From: CAYSRJ01 sp964521865
GTDB lineage: Bacteria > Spirochaetota > B62-G9 > DRHN01
NCBI GenBank assembly: GCA_964521865.1
Contig: CAZFTJ010000022.1
Span: forward strand, 8,533-72,532
Direction: 5' to 3'
Length of the DNA stretch: 64,000 nucleotides
In this document: piece by piece, positions 54,250 through 62,381 of the stretch
How the letters are laid out: the number at the start of each line of letters is the position of its first letter
How positions within the stretch are numbered: the stretch's first letter is position 1
Program-made: the position numbers and the translations under genes
Notes under the pieces: generated by a model
Databases searched by the model: none
What the model was told of the DNA's origin: nothing
Seen by the model: the letters and a program-made list of their open reading frames with translations, nothing else

Positions 54250-54429
54250 GTGAGAGTTAGTACAGTGCCTACAAAATTGCCGAGAGTCTTAGTCAGCTTT
54301 ACTGAGGAGCTATTGAAAAAGCTCGACAATTATAGGCGAAAACAGGAAAGAATACCGTCCCGATCTGAAGCTATTAGAACACTTGTTGAAAAGGCTTTAA
54401 AGGCTGAATCTAAGGACGAAGCTAATTAA
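54250..54429 (+). CDS. Ribbon-helix-helix DNA-binding protein
   Basis: A 59-residue protein starting at GTG 54250 (MRVSTVPTKLPRVLVSFTEE), with the beta strand LPRVLVSF followed by helices ELLKKLDNYRRKQE and SRSEAIRTLVEKALKA, the CopG/Arc type of ribbon-helix-helix. GGGGAG lies eight bases upstream. It is likely a small repressor of the element, perhaps of the recombinase gene that diverges from it. Confidence 0.8.
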   Translation: MRVSTVPTKLPRVLVSFTEELLKKLDNYRRKQERIPSRSEAIRTLVEKALKAESKDEAN

Positions 54430-54824
54430 TCCTGTGTTAACTCATAACCTTTTTTTACTGAAATGATGCCCCATTCTCCCCACCAGTAAAGAATAAAAAA
54501 CCTTGCATTATTGATAACTCCCAAGTTGAACAGCGTAGGCAGGATAAAGGCGGGGTAACCCGCGAGCGTAGGCGGGGTTGTTGTTCGCAATGGGAATCGG
54601 GCAACCGAAGCACCCATTAGCCCCACTTAATAGACTATAATGAACTCGTGTACCATGGCCTGCTTTTTCAAAAAAAATAGGGGCGGGGTTAAAAAAAACA
54701 CCCGGTACTTTTCATGTTTCTGGCAGTATTAGTAATAGAGGGGGGGGTAGAAGGAACTTCGTTTAAAACAGCTTTAATGTTTGTTAAAGATGGTTTAATC
54801 ACAAATTATATAAGGAGGCATAAA
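54430..54824. other. Noncoding stretch with GC-rich patch
   Basis: No gene is supported here. Positions about 54525-54625 form a GC-rich patch with repeated CGTAGGC and GGCGGGGT words, unlike the AT-rich element around it. A TATAAT lies at 54636 without a good -35 box. Confidence 0.5.
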
Positions 54825-55121
54825 ATGAATGTATTTGAAATGACAAAGGAAGAAAAAGGCATTGTAGCAAAGAAGTTTGAAACAGACTTAGGAAAATCTA
54901 TGATACACTCCGGTGGGCGAGTATATGATGGGTCTAAATACCTTCTTCTTGTTGATAATGAATTTCGCGGGGTTCTAATAAACTTATTGTTTGACTACGT
55001 TGAAAGGGTGAAAGAAACAAATAAAGACTTGTTTGGTAAAGATAACCCTCCGCTCATTGAAAAACATTGCAGGCAGGCAATACATGACCTTTTAAAGATT
55101 GATGCTCCTGACAAAACGTGA
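54825..55121 (+). CDS. Hypothetical protein before the integrase
   Basis: A 98-residue protein (MNVFEMTKEEKGIVAKKFE ...) with AGGAGG six bases before its ATG; the frame extends upstream to 54714 but that part has no ribosome site. Charged and soluble. It lies 63 bases before the integrase and may be an accessory or excision factor. Family unknown. Confidence 0.6.
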   Translation: MNVFEMTKEEKGIVAKKFETDLGKSMIHSGGRVYDGSKYLLLVDNEFRGVLINLLFDYVERVKETNKDLFGKDNPPLIEKHCRQAIHDLLKIDAPDKT

Positions 55122-55184
55122 TTAGGAGAATGAGATTATTCGTTTCAAAAAATGCGCGAGAAGTGGCTTAATTTAGCAGACTAA

Positions 55185-56324
55185 ATGACAAACTACCCTA
55201 ACATCCGAAAGAAATGGTCAAAAAAAGCAAACGCCCCCCGCTGGTATATCGCGAAAAAATACCAAGGAAAATATTATTATTCTCCAATAGGTGAAGGTCG
55301 AGCGGGGTACGAAACCTTAGCTCAAGCTAAAAAAGCACTTCGTTTACTTGAACAAGAATTACAAGATGGACAAGAAAAACTTACCGAGCGGAGCCTGCAA
55401 CAATTCATAAACGAATATTACACTAAGCGAATTAGAGCGGATTCCCCCCGGGGCTATCGTACAGTAATAAGTATGTTAAACAATCATTTGTTCGATCATA
55501 TTAAACCTGACACAAAACTTAAGAACATTAAAAGTATTGACTTAATGGAGATTAAGAAGGCATTAGAGGGGAGTTGCAAGAAATCCTATGCTTATATAGT
55601 TATAGCTCAGATTATTAAATTATTTCGAATTGCACAGGAAGAAGGATACATTGACAAAAATCCCGCGGTTAACATTAAATCAAAAAGAGTAAAGCCGTCT
55701 TTTAGACCGTATATCGATATTGAATTGATAATGAGTACTATTAAATCTTTACCTTTGGAATATCAAACATTTGCGGCTTTGGCTTTCTATGCCGCACTAC
55801 GTCGTAATGAGATAGCAGCACTCGAATGGAAACACATTGATTTCGAACATGGAAGGATCGCTATCGAACAACAATACGATCCCCGGAGTCCTACAAGAAT
55901 AACGCCTACTTTAAAAACTGAATCTTCGCACAACTACATAAAAATGCTGTCTGTGTTGGCGCGAATACTAAAAGAATGGAAACTTTTGTGTCCATCGAAC
56001 AGGTTTGTATTTCCATCGAATCTACACAAAGACCGGCCCGCCGCGACCAAACGCTTTTTTAATATTATTCACAATGTATTTAAACGGCGCGGAATAGACA
56101 TTACAATTAAGGATTTGCGGTCATTATCTACCGAATTGTACTATGAAACAGGTATACCTTTCAAGATAGCTTCAAGGCAACTCCGGCACGCGAGCATTGA
56201 AACAACTCATTTATACTATGACAGATACGACGAAGAAAAAGAATTAGATCGAATAAGCAACGGTATTGATGAGTTTTTAAAAAACCCCTCTCAAGTTAGA
56301 AAAAGGAAGGAAAAAAGCTCGTAA
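55185..56324 (+). CDS. int: Phage-type tyrosine integrase
   Basis: A 379-residue integrase with an arm-type DNA-binding N-terminus (RWYIAKKYQGKYYYSPIGEG), a core-binding domain (about 70-165) and a catalytic domain. Visible residues: Arg in AALRRNEIAALEW, Lys in TLKTESSHN, Arg in KDLRSLST, His in LRHASIETT and Tyr in THLYYDRY. The first His of the HxxR box is Lys (KDLR), a variant found in some active members. Its stop is 47 bases from attR, the usual place for the integrase of such elements. Confidence 0.93.
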   Translation: MTNYPNIRKKWSKKANAPRWYIAKKYQGKYYYSPIGEGRAGYETLAQAKKALRLLEQELQDGQEKLTERSLQQFINEYYTKRIRADSPRGYRTVISMLNNHLFDHIKPDTKLKNIKSIDLMEIKKALEGSCKKSYAYIVIAQIIKLFRIAQEEGYIDKNPAVNIKSKRVKPSFRPYIDIELIMSTIKSLPLEYQTFAALAFYAALRRNEIAALEWKHIDFEHGRIAIEQQYDPRSPTRITPTLKTESSHNYIKMLSVLARILKEWKLLCPSNRFVFPSNLHKDRPAATKRFFNIIHNVFKRRGIDITIKDLRSLSTELYYETGIPFKIASRQLRHASIETTHLYYDRYDEEKELDRISNGIDEFLKNPSQVRKRKEKSS

Positions 56325-56367
56325 GAACGGCCTTATATTTGATATTGTTAAAGTTAGCTAATTTTCG

Positions 56368-56598
56368 TCAATATTCCCTGTAATATACTCCACTCGGTTT
56401 TTCCGATTTTCCGAAAAAATGCTCGTATGTACCGTCCGCATTGAAAACGATTTTTTCATCGTACTCTGTGTTGACCCAGCTACCGTAGTACACCTCGCTC
56501 TCGCCTGTTTCAGACGCCCTTTTCCCGGTTACACAGCTGCAGACTAAAAGGAGAAGCGCGATTGAAATACACAACACAAGAATTTTGATGGGTTTCAT
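56368..56598 (-). CDS. Small lipoprotein carrying attR at its 3' end
   Basis: A 76-residue product with a lipoprotein signal (ILVLCISIALLLLVCSC) and a short mature part (GSWVNTEYDEKIVFNADGTYEHFF) that looks like the beginning of a lipocalin-like fold. The last codons (VYYREY, stop) lie in the attR core. If the element were excised, the sequence joined from the left flank would read VYYRE then TAA, one codon shorter. The short size suggests that the gene was already trimmed before or by integration. Confidence 0.7.
   Translation of the reverse strand: MKPIKILVLCISIALLLLVCSCVTGKRASETGESEVYYGSWVNTEYDEKIVFNADGTYEHFFGKSEKPSGVYYREY
56372..56385. repeat. attR core
   Basis: TATTCCCTGTAATA, identical to 44594-44607, lying across the last codons of the minus-strand lipoprotein gene. 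Confidence 0.85.
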
Positions 56599-56983
56599 TG
56601 TTGAAATTACCCTTATTACCGGAGTTACAACCGGCTAAGGATTGATGCTCCAGTGTACCAGACAATGACGTATCACGTCAAGCGTGTCTCGCATGTACCG
56701 GTACCGGGACGATATTTCTCCGTATAATAGTTTTCTGTTTTTTCTTGACTTTGTTGTTTCTGACGCGCATTTTTTATGAAGAGCCTGTGTATACGTGTAA
56801 CGCAAGGTTCGGGATTGTCCGGATCCGGAGGATTCGGACTGCACCACATTAAAAAAAATCGGTTGCTTGGATCAGAAACGACCGGGACAACCGGGACATC
56901 GCATATTTCACAATCATATCAGCGACTCCCGCCGAACGTATGACATGCCCCGGTATGTGTTCATCCGGTAACCCGGAGATACA
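56599..56983. other. Noncoding stretch upstream of the ECF operon
   Basis: No gene supported. It holds a 12-bp palindrome TCCGGATCCGGA (56818-56829) and a tandem ACCGGGACA pair near 56900. No known riboswitch core was recognised. A weak TTGACT lies at 56745 without a good -10 box. Confidence 0.5.
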
Positions 56984-57859
56984 GTGAACAACGGGAAAAA
57001 CCCCTTCATCAGTCTGAGTGGTGTGTACCACTCCTATAAAGTGGACACCGGAAGCGTCGATGCCGTTACCGACTACTCGCTTCAGGATATCTCCCTTGAT
57101 ATTAATGCGGGCGAATACGTGGCTGTTGTCGGATCAAACGGATCGGGAAAGTCGACGCTTCTCAAGCACATCAATGCTCTGCTTCTACCCGTTAAAGGGA
57201 GGGTCGTAGTATACGGGCGCGATACACTGATTCCGGAGAATGTCGGCGATATCAGAAGGAACGTCGGTATGGTGTTCCAGGTACCCGATTCGCAAATTGT
57301 GGGATCTATCGTTGAAGAGGATGTAGCCTTCGGGCCTGAAAACATCGGTGTGCCTGAAAAAGAGCTGCACGAGCGGGTTTCCTGGGCACTCGATACGGTC
57401 GGACTCAGTGACATGCGAACACGGGCATCGCATATGCTCTCTTCAGGCCAGAAACAGTTGCTGGCGGTCGCCTCGGCAATGGCGCTGAAACCGAAATGTT
57501 TGCTTTTAGACGAAGCGACCTCGATGCTCGATCCCGGGGCACGGGGAAGGCTGATTCAAACAGCAGAGCGGCTTCATGATGAAGGCGTTACCCTCATCAC
57601 TGCAACGCACAGTATGGAGGAAGCTATGCGGGCAGGGCGTATTGTCGTGCTGTTCGATGGACGAATCTTGTTTGACGGACCCCCGCGGTCGGTTTTTCGT
57701 TCAGGAATCGACCTTCGACAGTACGGACTCGATCTGCCGGTTGTATCCGTTATCGCCCGTGAAGTTTCCAAAAGAGTCAAAGAATTTCCAGGGAATATTT
57801 TCAGTACTACCGAATTGCTCGATGCGATAAAGCAGTACAGGGGCTCCGGTACGGGATGA
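56984..57859 (+). CDS. ecfA1: ECF transporter ATPase A1
   Basis: A 291-residue ABC ATPase with Walker A VGSNGSGKSTLL, Q-loop FQVPDSQIVGSIVEEDVAFGPEN (typical of CbiO/EcfA), signature MLSSGQKQ, Walker B CLLLDEATSMLD and switch His in ATHSMEEA. GTG start with GGAGA upstream. It pairs with the next gene to power an energy-coupling-factor vitamin transporter. Confidence 0.93.
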   Translation: MNNGKNPFISLSGVYHSYKVDTGSVDAVTDYSLQDISLDINAGEYVAVVGSNGSGKSTLLKHINALLLPVKGRVVVYGRDTLIPENVGDIRRNVGMVFQVPDSQIVGSIVEEDVAFGPENIGVPEKELHERVSWALDTVGLSDMRTRASHMLSSGQKQLLAVASAMALKPKCLLLDEATSMLDPGARGRLIQTAERLHDEGVTLITATHSMEEAMRAGRIVVLFDGRILFDGPPRSVFRSGIDLRQYGLDLPVVSVIAREVSKRVKEFPGNIFSTTELLDAIKQYRGSGTG

Positions 57860-57880
57860 CCGGGATTTTCAGGAGGGCAG

Positions 57881-58762
57881 GTGGCTGATTCAGAAATTGC
57901 TGTTGAGATAAAAGGACTTTTTCATACCTACTTTCCAGGTACTTCAATGGCAGTGCAGTCTCTGAATGGAATCGATCTCAGTATCGAGAGGGGAGAGACG
58001 GTCGGCATTATCGGACCGGCAGGTTCGGGGAAATCCACCCTGCTTCAGCATATGAACGGCCTTATTCGCCCCCGTGGTGCACGGTACGGTGAGGTGGTTG
58101 TTTTCGGCAACCACCTTTCTGATCGTTCCATCGATATACGCATGGTACGCCGTAAGGTTGCCCTTTTGTTCCAGAATCCGGAATACCAGCTCTTCGAACG
58201 GTACGTCGGGGACGATATTGCGTTCGGGCCCAGGAACCTCGGTTTATCGAGAGAGGAGGTGCGTGAGCGTGTTCGGCGTGCGATGGATATGGTCGATATG
58301 CCGTTTTCATTCAAGGATCGTATCACGGAAGATCTCAGCTATGGGGAGAAGAGACGCGTCGCCCTCGCTGGAGTATTCGCCATGGATCCGGAAGTGCTCG
58401 TGCTCGATGAGCCCACCGCCGGGCTCGATCCGCATGGCTGCCGGCATCTTATAGGCGTACTTGTGAGGTGGCGCCTTCGTGCCGGCAGATCGATGGTCAT
58501 TGTTTCCCATGCCATGGAAAATATTGCCGAGCTGGCGGATCGGGTGTACGTGCTCGTTTCTGGACGGGTGGTGCTGCACGGCACCACAGTGGAAGTTTTT
58601 TCATCATACGAGCTTCTCGAAAATAACGGGCTTGCCGTGCCGACTGCAGTCGAAATAGCGCATTTTCTCGCAGACGAAGGTTTTGCGGTTCCTGCGAATG
58701 TCGTCCGGGTAAAACAGGTTGTACAGGCGATTCAGGGGATTTTATATGGCGCGCAGATATGA
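57881..58762 (+). CDS. ecfA2: ECF transporter ATPase A2
   Basis: A 293-residue ABC ATPase with Walker A IIGPAGSGKST, LLFQNPEYQLFERYVGDDIAFGP, Walker B VLVLDEPTAGLD and switch His in VSHAMEN. The ABC signature is LSYGEKRR instead of LSGGQ; this form is seen in part of the EcfA family. GTG start with AGGAGG upstream. The last 17 bases overlap ecfT. Confidence 0.93.
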   Translation: MADSEIAVEIKGLFHTYFPGTSMAVQSLNGIDLSIERGETVGIIGPAGSGKSTLLQHMNGLIRPRGARYGEVVVFGNHLSDRSIDIRMVRRKVALLFQNPEYQLFERYVGDDIAFGPRNLGLSREEVRERVRRAMDMVDMPFSFKDRITEDLSYGEKRRVALAGVFAMDPEVLVLDEPTAGLDPHGCRHLIGVLVRWRLRAGRSMVIVSHAMENIAELADRVYVLVSGRVVLHGTTVEVFSSYELLENNGLAVPTAVEIAHFLADEGFAVPANVVRVKQVVQAIQGILYGAQI

Positions 58763-59642
58763 TTTTGCCTTCTCACTCAAGCTTGGTGTGGGACAGTATA
58801 TGCCCACCGGATCTGTGTTTCACCACATTGATCCGCGGGTGAAAATTGTCGTCGGTATCCTTCTGATCAGTGCGGCTATTGCCGGACAAAGCCTGCTTGG
58901 GCTCGGGGTGATTTTTTTTCTTCTGGTGTGCGGCCTTTTCATTTCCCGTGTGCAGATACGGCTCGCATTTACAACGGTGGCGAAGATGATGCCGTATCTT
59001 TTGATTCTTGCCTTGATTCAGCTCTTCGCCGTGCCGCAGCTTCATGAGTCCTCGAATATACTCTGGCAATGGCGGATACTAATTATTACGGATAAAAGCC
59101 TGCTTTCCGGTATTCTCCTTATTATGCGCTTCACTGTGATCGTGCTCGGATTAAGCCTGTTTTCGTATACAACGACGACGACCCAGCTCATGCACGGCAT
59201 AGAGCATCTGCTCAGGCCCCTGCAAAAGCTGCGATTTCCCGCGCACGAGCTTGCGCTCGTGCTCAATATCGCCCTGCGCTTCATTCCCATCCTCTCCGAG
59301 GAAACTGAAAAGCTCATGAAGGCGCAGGCCTCCCGTGGTGCCGATTTCGGTTCCGGACAGAGGATGGGTTTTATCAAACGGATGAGGAGAATGTTCCCTC
59401 TATTTATACCGCTTTTTGTGCAGAGCCTGAAGCACGCGGACCGGCTCGTAGAGGCCATGGGAGCTCGCTGCTACACTGGTGGTCGGGGTCGTACCAATCT
59501 CATCCACCTGCACACCGAAATGCGAGATTATATGGCCCTCTTTATCGGTATCGTTGTTATTGGAGGTGCAGTCACAGCCGGATTACTCGGTATTGATGTT
59601 GTTTTATGGCGTATTTTCAGTACGCATATGTATCGTTTCTAA
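58746..59642 (+). CDS. ecfT: ECF transporter transmembrane protein T
   Basis: A 298-residue protein with about five or six membrane segments and the T-component coupling regions: DPRVKIVVGILLI near the start and the Ala-Arg-Gly helices KAQASRGADFG and VEAMGARCYTGG that contact the ATPases. AGGGGA lies before ATG 58746. With the two ATPases it forms the energising module for one or more S components. Confidence 0.92.
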   Translation: MARRYDFAFSLKLGVGQYMPTGSVFHHIDPRVKIVVGILLISAAIAGQSLLGLGVIFFLLVCGLFISRVQIRLAFTTVAKMMPYLLILALIQLFAVPQLHESSNILWQWRILIITDKSLLSGILLIMRFTVIVLGLSLFSYTTTTTQLMHGIEHLLRPLQKLRFPAHELALVLNIALRFIPILSEETEKLMKAQASRGADFGSGQRMGFIKRMRRMFPLFIPLFVQSLKHADRLVEAMGARCYTGGRGRTNLIHLHTEMRDYMALFIGIVVIGGAVTAGLLGIDVVLWRIFSTHMYRF

Positions 59643-59717
59643 ACAGTAATTATCCGGATGCGTTGCATCAGGATGGTGCCGTGGAGAACGGCATTACAAT
59701 TCAGGAGGAATGATCTT

Positions 59718-60272
59718 ATGGATAAAAAATTACGAAAGATTGTTATTGCAGGAGTCATGGGAGGAATATCGATTTTTCTCGGGGCCACGCGCCTTGGTTT
59801 CATACCCTACTTTTCCGGAGCATCACTTACCATAATGCACGTTCCGGTCATTATCGGCGCAGTGCTCGAGGGTCCGATTGTGGGGCTCGTTACAGGCTTT
59901 ATATTCGGAATCTTCAGCCTTATTCAGGCGGCGATAGCTCCGACCGGACCTGCAGACGTATGGTTCGTAAATCCAATCGTGTCGATACTGCCCAGACTTT
60001 TCATCGGGCCGGTCGCCTGGCTCGTATACAGGACGGTGAGTCATTTTCGCGAAATTCCTGCGTTTGTCGGTGCGGGAATCGCAGGCTCCCTCACCAACAC
60101 CGTGCTTGTGCTCGGCGTCCTGGGTCTTTACAGGTATCTTCCGTGGAAGCTTATCGGCACCATTGCTGCCGCAAACGGCCTTCCAGAAGCGGCACTCTCG
60201 GCTGTTCTCACGACCGCAGTCGTTGCCTCGTGGAGACGAATTGAAATGAAGAAGGGCGGCTCCACCGTCTAG
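59718..60272 (+). CDS. ECF transporter substrate-binding S component, probably for pantothenate
   Basis: A 184-residue protein with about five membrane segments; GFIPYFSGASLTIMHVPVI and LVTGFIFGIFSLIQAA followed by FVNPIVSILPRLFIGP match the PanT-like S-component group. AGGAGG lies upstream of ATG 59718. A pantothenate kinase gene follows 50 bases downstream, which supports pantothenate as the substrate. Other vitamins cannot be excluded by sequence alone. Confidence 0.85.
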   Translation: MDKKLRKIVIAGVMGGISIFLGATRLGFIPYFSGASLTIMHVPVIIGAVLEGPIVGLVTGFIFGIFSLIQAAIAPTGPADVWFVNPIVSILPRLFIGPVAWLVYRTVSHFREIPAFVGAGIAGSLTNTVLVLGVLGLYRYLPWKLIGTIAAANGLPEAALSAVLTTAVVASWRRIEMKKGGSTV

Positions 60273-60322
60273 TGAACGGTGGAGTATGCAGAACAGCCCC
60301 AACCCATGGAAAGGAGAGGCCG

Positions 60323-61087
60323 ATGCTTCTTTGTATCGATATAGGCAATACAAATCTTGTTTTTGGATTGTGGCATGAACATAAGTGGCAGGGCAACTGG
60401 CGCGTCCGTACTGTGCCCGAAAAAATGTCGGACGAGTATGCGATTCTATTCAAATCACTGCTTGCCGACCGGGGTTTTGCGCTTGAAGATGTGAGCAGTG
60501 CGGCGATAGCGAGTGTGGTTCCCGGTCTCAAAACAGTTTTTTATTACCTGTTCGACAGATACGTCGGGATCAAGCCGCTTATAATCGGACCGGGTGTCAA
60601 AACGGGTATGAGCATTCGAATCGACAACCCTGCAGAACTGGGAGCCGATCTCGTCGCCGATGCAGTCGCTGCGTATCACCGGGTGCAGGGAGCGTGTATT
60701 ATTGTCGATTTCGGCACTGCCACCACATTCAGCGCAGTGTCCGGCAATGGGGATTTTTTAGGAGTTGCCATTGCGCCCGGCATCGAGGTCGCATCGGACG
60801 CCCTTTCGACCAGAACCGCTCAGCTTCCCCATGTGCGTCTGGTGCCGCCGCCAAAGGTAATCGGAACAAACACCGTACAATCAATGCAGTCGGGGCTCAT
60901 TTTCGGATATATCGGACTGGTGGAAAGAATGATCTGCTGTATGCGGGAAGAGCTTGGCGAGAAGGCAATTGTCATTGCAACGGGCGGCTCGAGCAGCATT
61001 ATAGCTCCCCTGACGGATACGATCGGTATTATCGATTCGGAGCTCACGCTCAACGGCCTGCGCCTGATAAGTGAACGAAACCCGTGA
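60323..61087 (+). CDS. coaX: Type III pantothenate kinase
   Basis: A 254-residue kinase of the ASKHA fold that makes 4'-phosphopantothenate, the first step to coenzyme A. Motifs: LLCIDIGNTNLVFGLW at the start, GADLVADAVAAYH and VDFGTATTF in the middle and ATGGSSSII near the end. AAAGGAG lies before ATG 60323. It is the last gene of the ECF operon, joining uptake with trapping of pantothenate. Confidence 0.95.
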   Translation: MLLCIDIGNTNLVFGLWHEHKWQGNWRVRTVPEKMSDEYAILFKSLLADRGFALEDVSSAAIASVVPGLKTVFYYLFDRYVGIKPLIIGPGVKTGMSIRIDNPAELGADLVADAVAAYHRVQGACIIVDFGTATTFSAVSGNGDFLGVAIAPGIEVASDALSTRTAQLPHVRLVPPPKVIGTNTVQSMQSGLIFGYIGLVERMICCMREELGEKAIVIATGGSSSIIAPLTDTIGIIDSELTLNGLRLISERNP

Positions 61088-61102
61088 GTGACAATCTTTT
61101 TG

Positions 61103-61131
61103 TTGACATATGATATGTGTTGTACTATTTT
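61103..61131 (+). promoter_or_regulatory. Promoter of the tRNA-Val gene
   Basis: TTGACA (61103-61108) and TATTTT (61126-61131) are 17 bp apart; transcription would start near 61138, about 40 bases before the mature tRNA. Confidence 0.6.
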
Positions 61132-61175
61132 CACTTTCGAAATAAACGAAGGGCTGTTGCGGATCTTTTGTATCG

Positions 61176-61248
61176 GGGCGATTAGCTCAGCCGGGAGAGC
61201 GCCTGCCTTACAAGCAGGAGGCCATTGGTTCAAGCCCAATATCGCCCA
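61176..61248 (+). tRNA. tRNA-Val (anticodon UAC)
   Basis: A 73-nt cloverleaf: acceptor GGGCGAT with ATCGCCC, D stem GCTC/GAGC, anticodon stem CCTGC/GCAGG around CTTACAA (anticodon TAC), a five-base variable loop and T stem ATTGG/CCAAT around TTCAAGC. The discriminator is A and CCA is not encoded. No integration scar is seen at its 3' end. Confidence 0.97.
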
Positions 61249-61807
61249 GATATAGTGCTGCTGCATATAGATGAATCGCTTCATTACGGTGAGGTTCACC
61301 AAATTCCCGCCTTCTTCAGTTAATGGGGTCATAGGATCTAACGATTATCGGGCATGAATGTACCGGGTAAGATCCTTATACTGAGTAAAATCCTCATGCT
61401 ATAATATTCAGCCTTCAAAAAAGATTAATTTTGCATGAGACGATCACTGTTTTAAAACGACTCCCGCCTGCACCCCTCTTCCACGGCTTCAATCGAAGTT
61501 CTGCAAACGAAAAAGCATTTTCATTTTACCGGGTGCCGAGCCGTGCTATCGGGAAACATGATTGCAGAACGGTTTCTTGACGTTCCAATACCAGTGAATT
61601 ACATTTAGTTGCTTATGCAACGGTTGCCTATGCAACTATTTTGAAACGAACGGAATTTTCGATGTATATTCAACGGACAATGAGTGAGCAGCCGTACATG
61701 GCGATGACGAAACGCTCTATTTCTGCAGAATTGCTCCGGCCTCGAACCGGATGTATGAATTTTTATTCGTCTCAGCTGATACATAGAGATGTACGGGGGA
61801 ATGTACA
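61249..61807. other. Long intergenic region before marR
   Basis: No gene is supported in the first 320 bases. The right half holds the marR promoter and operators (61577-61636), which leaves a leader of nearly 200 nt before the marR start in which I see no clear structure. Confidence 0.5.
61577..61636 (+). promoter_or_regulatory. marR promoter with twin palindromic operators
   Basis: TTGACG (61577-61582) and TACATT (61600-61605) are 17 bp apart. Immediately downstream lie two near-identical palindromes, GTTGCTTATGCAAC (61608-61621) and GTTGCCTATGCAAC (61623-61636), one base apart and covering the transcription start. They match the general TTGC-N-GCAA form of MarR-family sites. Confidence 0.75.
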
Positions 61808-62266
61808 ATGAACGGGAAGACAACCGAATCGATCGGACGCTGGATATCTATTCTGTACAGGTATACCAATATATACATCGAAAAACAATTCAGGGACTAT
61901 CAGCTGGGAGTGGGGCAGGTGAAACTCCTGCACCTGATATACTCTCACCGCGGCTTTACCCAGGTTGATATCGCTCATACACTCAGGCTCGACAAGGGAA
62001 CGGTTACGCGCTCTATAAAAAAGCTCGAACATACCGGATACATACAAAGACAGAGACTGAAAAGCGACGCCAGAGTCTACAATCTTGTTGTTACGGAAAA
62101 AGGATTAAAAATAAAGGACTATATCAATAAAACCTTGAAGGACTGGACGGTGATTCTCTCAGACGGTTTTAATGCGGGTGAAAAAGAAGAGGCTCTCAAC
62201 TATCTCAGGAGAATGGCAGGGAACGCTCAGAATTATCTTGGAGAGGAATGCACTGCAGGGCACTGA
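61808..62266 (+). CDS. MarR-family transcriptional regulator
   Basis: A 152-residue winged-helix regulator with the MarR pattern: helical N-terminus, FTQVDIAHTLRLDKGTVTRSIKKLE as helix-turn-helix and the wing YIQRQRLKSDARVYNLVVTEKG. GGGGGA precedes the ATG. It probably represses itself and the MATE gene 115 bases downstream through the twin operators, until a toxic compound is bound. Confidence 0.92.
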   Translation: MNGKTTESIGRWISILYRYTNIYIEKQFRDYQLGVGQVKLLHLIYSHRGFTQVDIAHTLRLDKGTVTRSIKKLEHTGYIQRQRLKSDARVYNLVVTEKGLKIKDYINKTLKDWTVILSDGFNAGEKEEALNYLRRMAGNAQNYLGEECTAGH

Positions 62267-62381
62267 GGATATGGTATTCGATTATAGAGAAAATCGCAGA
62301 GAAGAAAACTCGGCATCCCAACAGATCCGTTCAGCAGGCCGCAGGTCGACTGCACGTTGAGAGATGAAAGGAAGCTGTCAT

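Larger units (their letters stand above)
44594..56385. mobile_element. Integrated mobile element, about 11.8 kb (satellite or integrative plasmid-like)
   Basis: The block is bounded by the 14-bp direct repeat TATTCCCTGTAATA at 44594-44607 and 56372-56385. A tyrosine integrase gene ends 47 bases before the right copy. Inside lie a P4/D5-type primase-helicase, a run of small co-directional genes, a second recombinase, a ribbon-helix-helix protein and a cargo segment. The sequence is visibly more AT-rich than both flanks. The right repeat covers the last codons of a small lipoprotein gene, and joining the left flank in its place would also give a stop within one codon, so integration leaves that gene nearly unchanged. 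No capsid, portal, tail or large terminase is recognisable. Confidence 0.88.

Noticed and set aside
54426..54626. Minus-strand ORF across the GC-rich patch, and the thought that the patch might be a variable repeat of a diversity-generating retroelement
   Set aside because: No reverse transcriptase or matching template repeat is seen in the window, and the peptide has no supporting motif.
56640..56983. Riboswitch in front of the ECF operon
   Set aside because: No conserved core of a cobalamin, thiamine or other known riboswitch was found by eye.
61176..61248. tRNA-Val as attachment site of the mobile element
   Set aside because: The element has its own 14-bp repeats 4.8 kb away, and no copy of the tRNA 3' end was seen elsewhere in the window.
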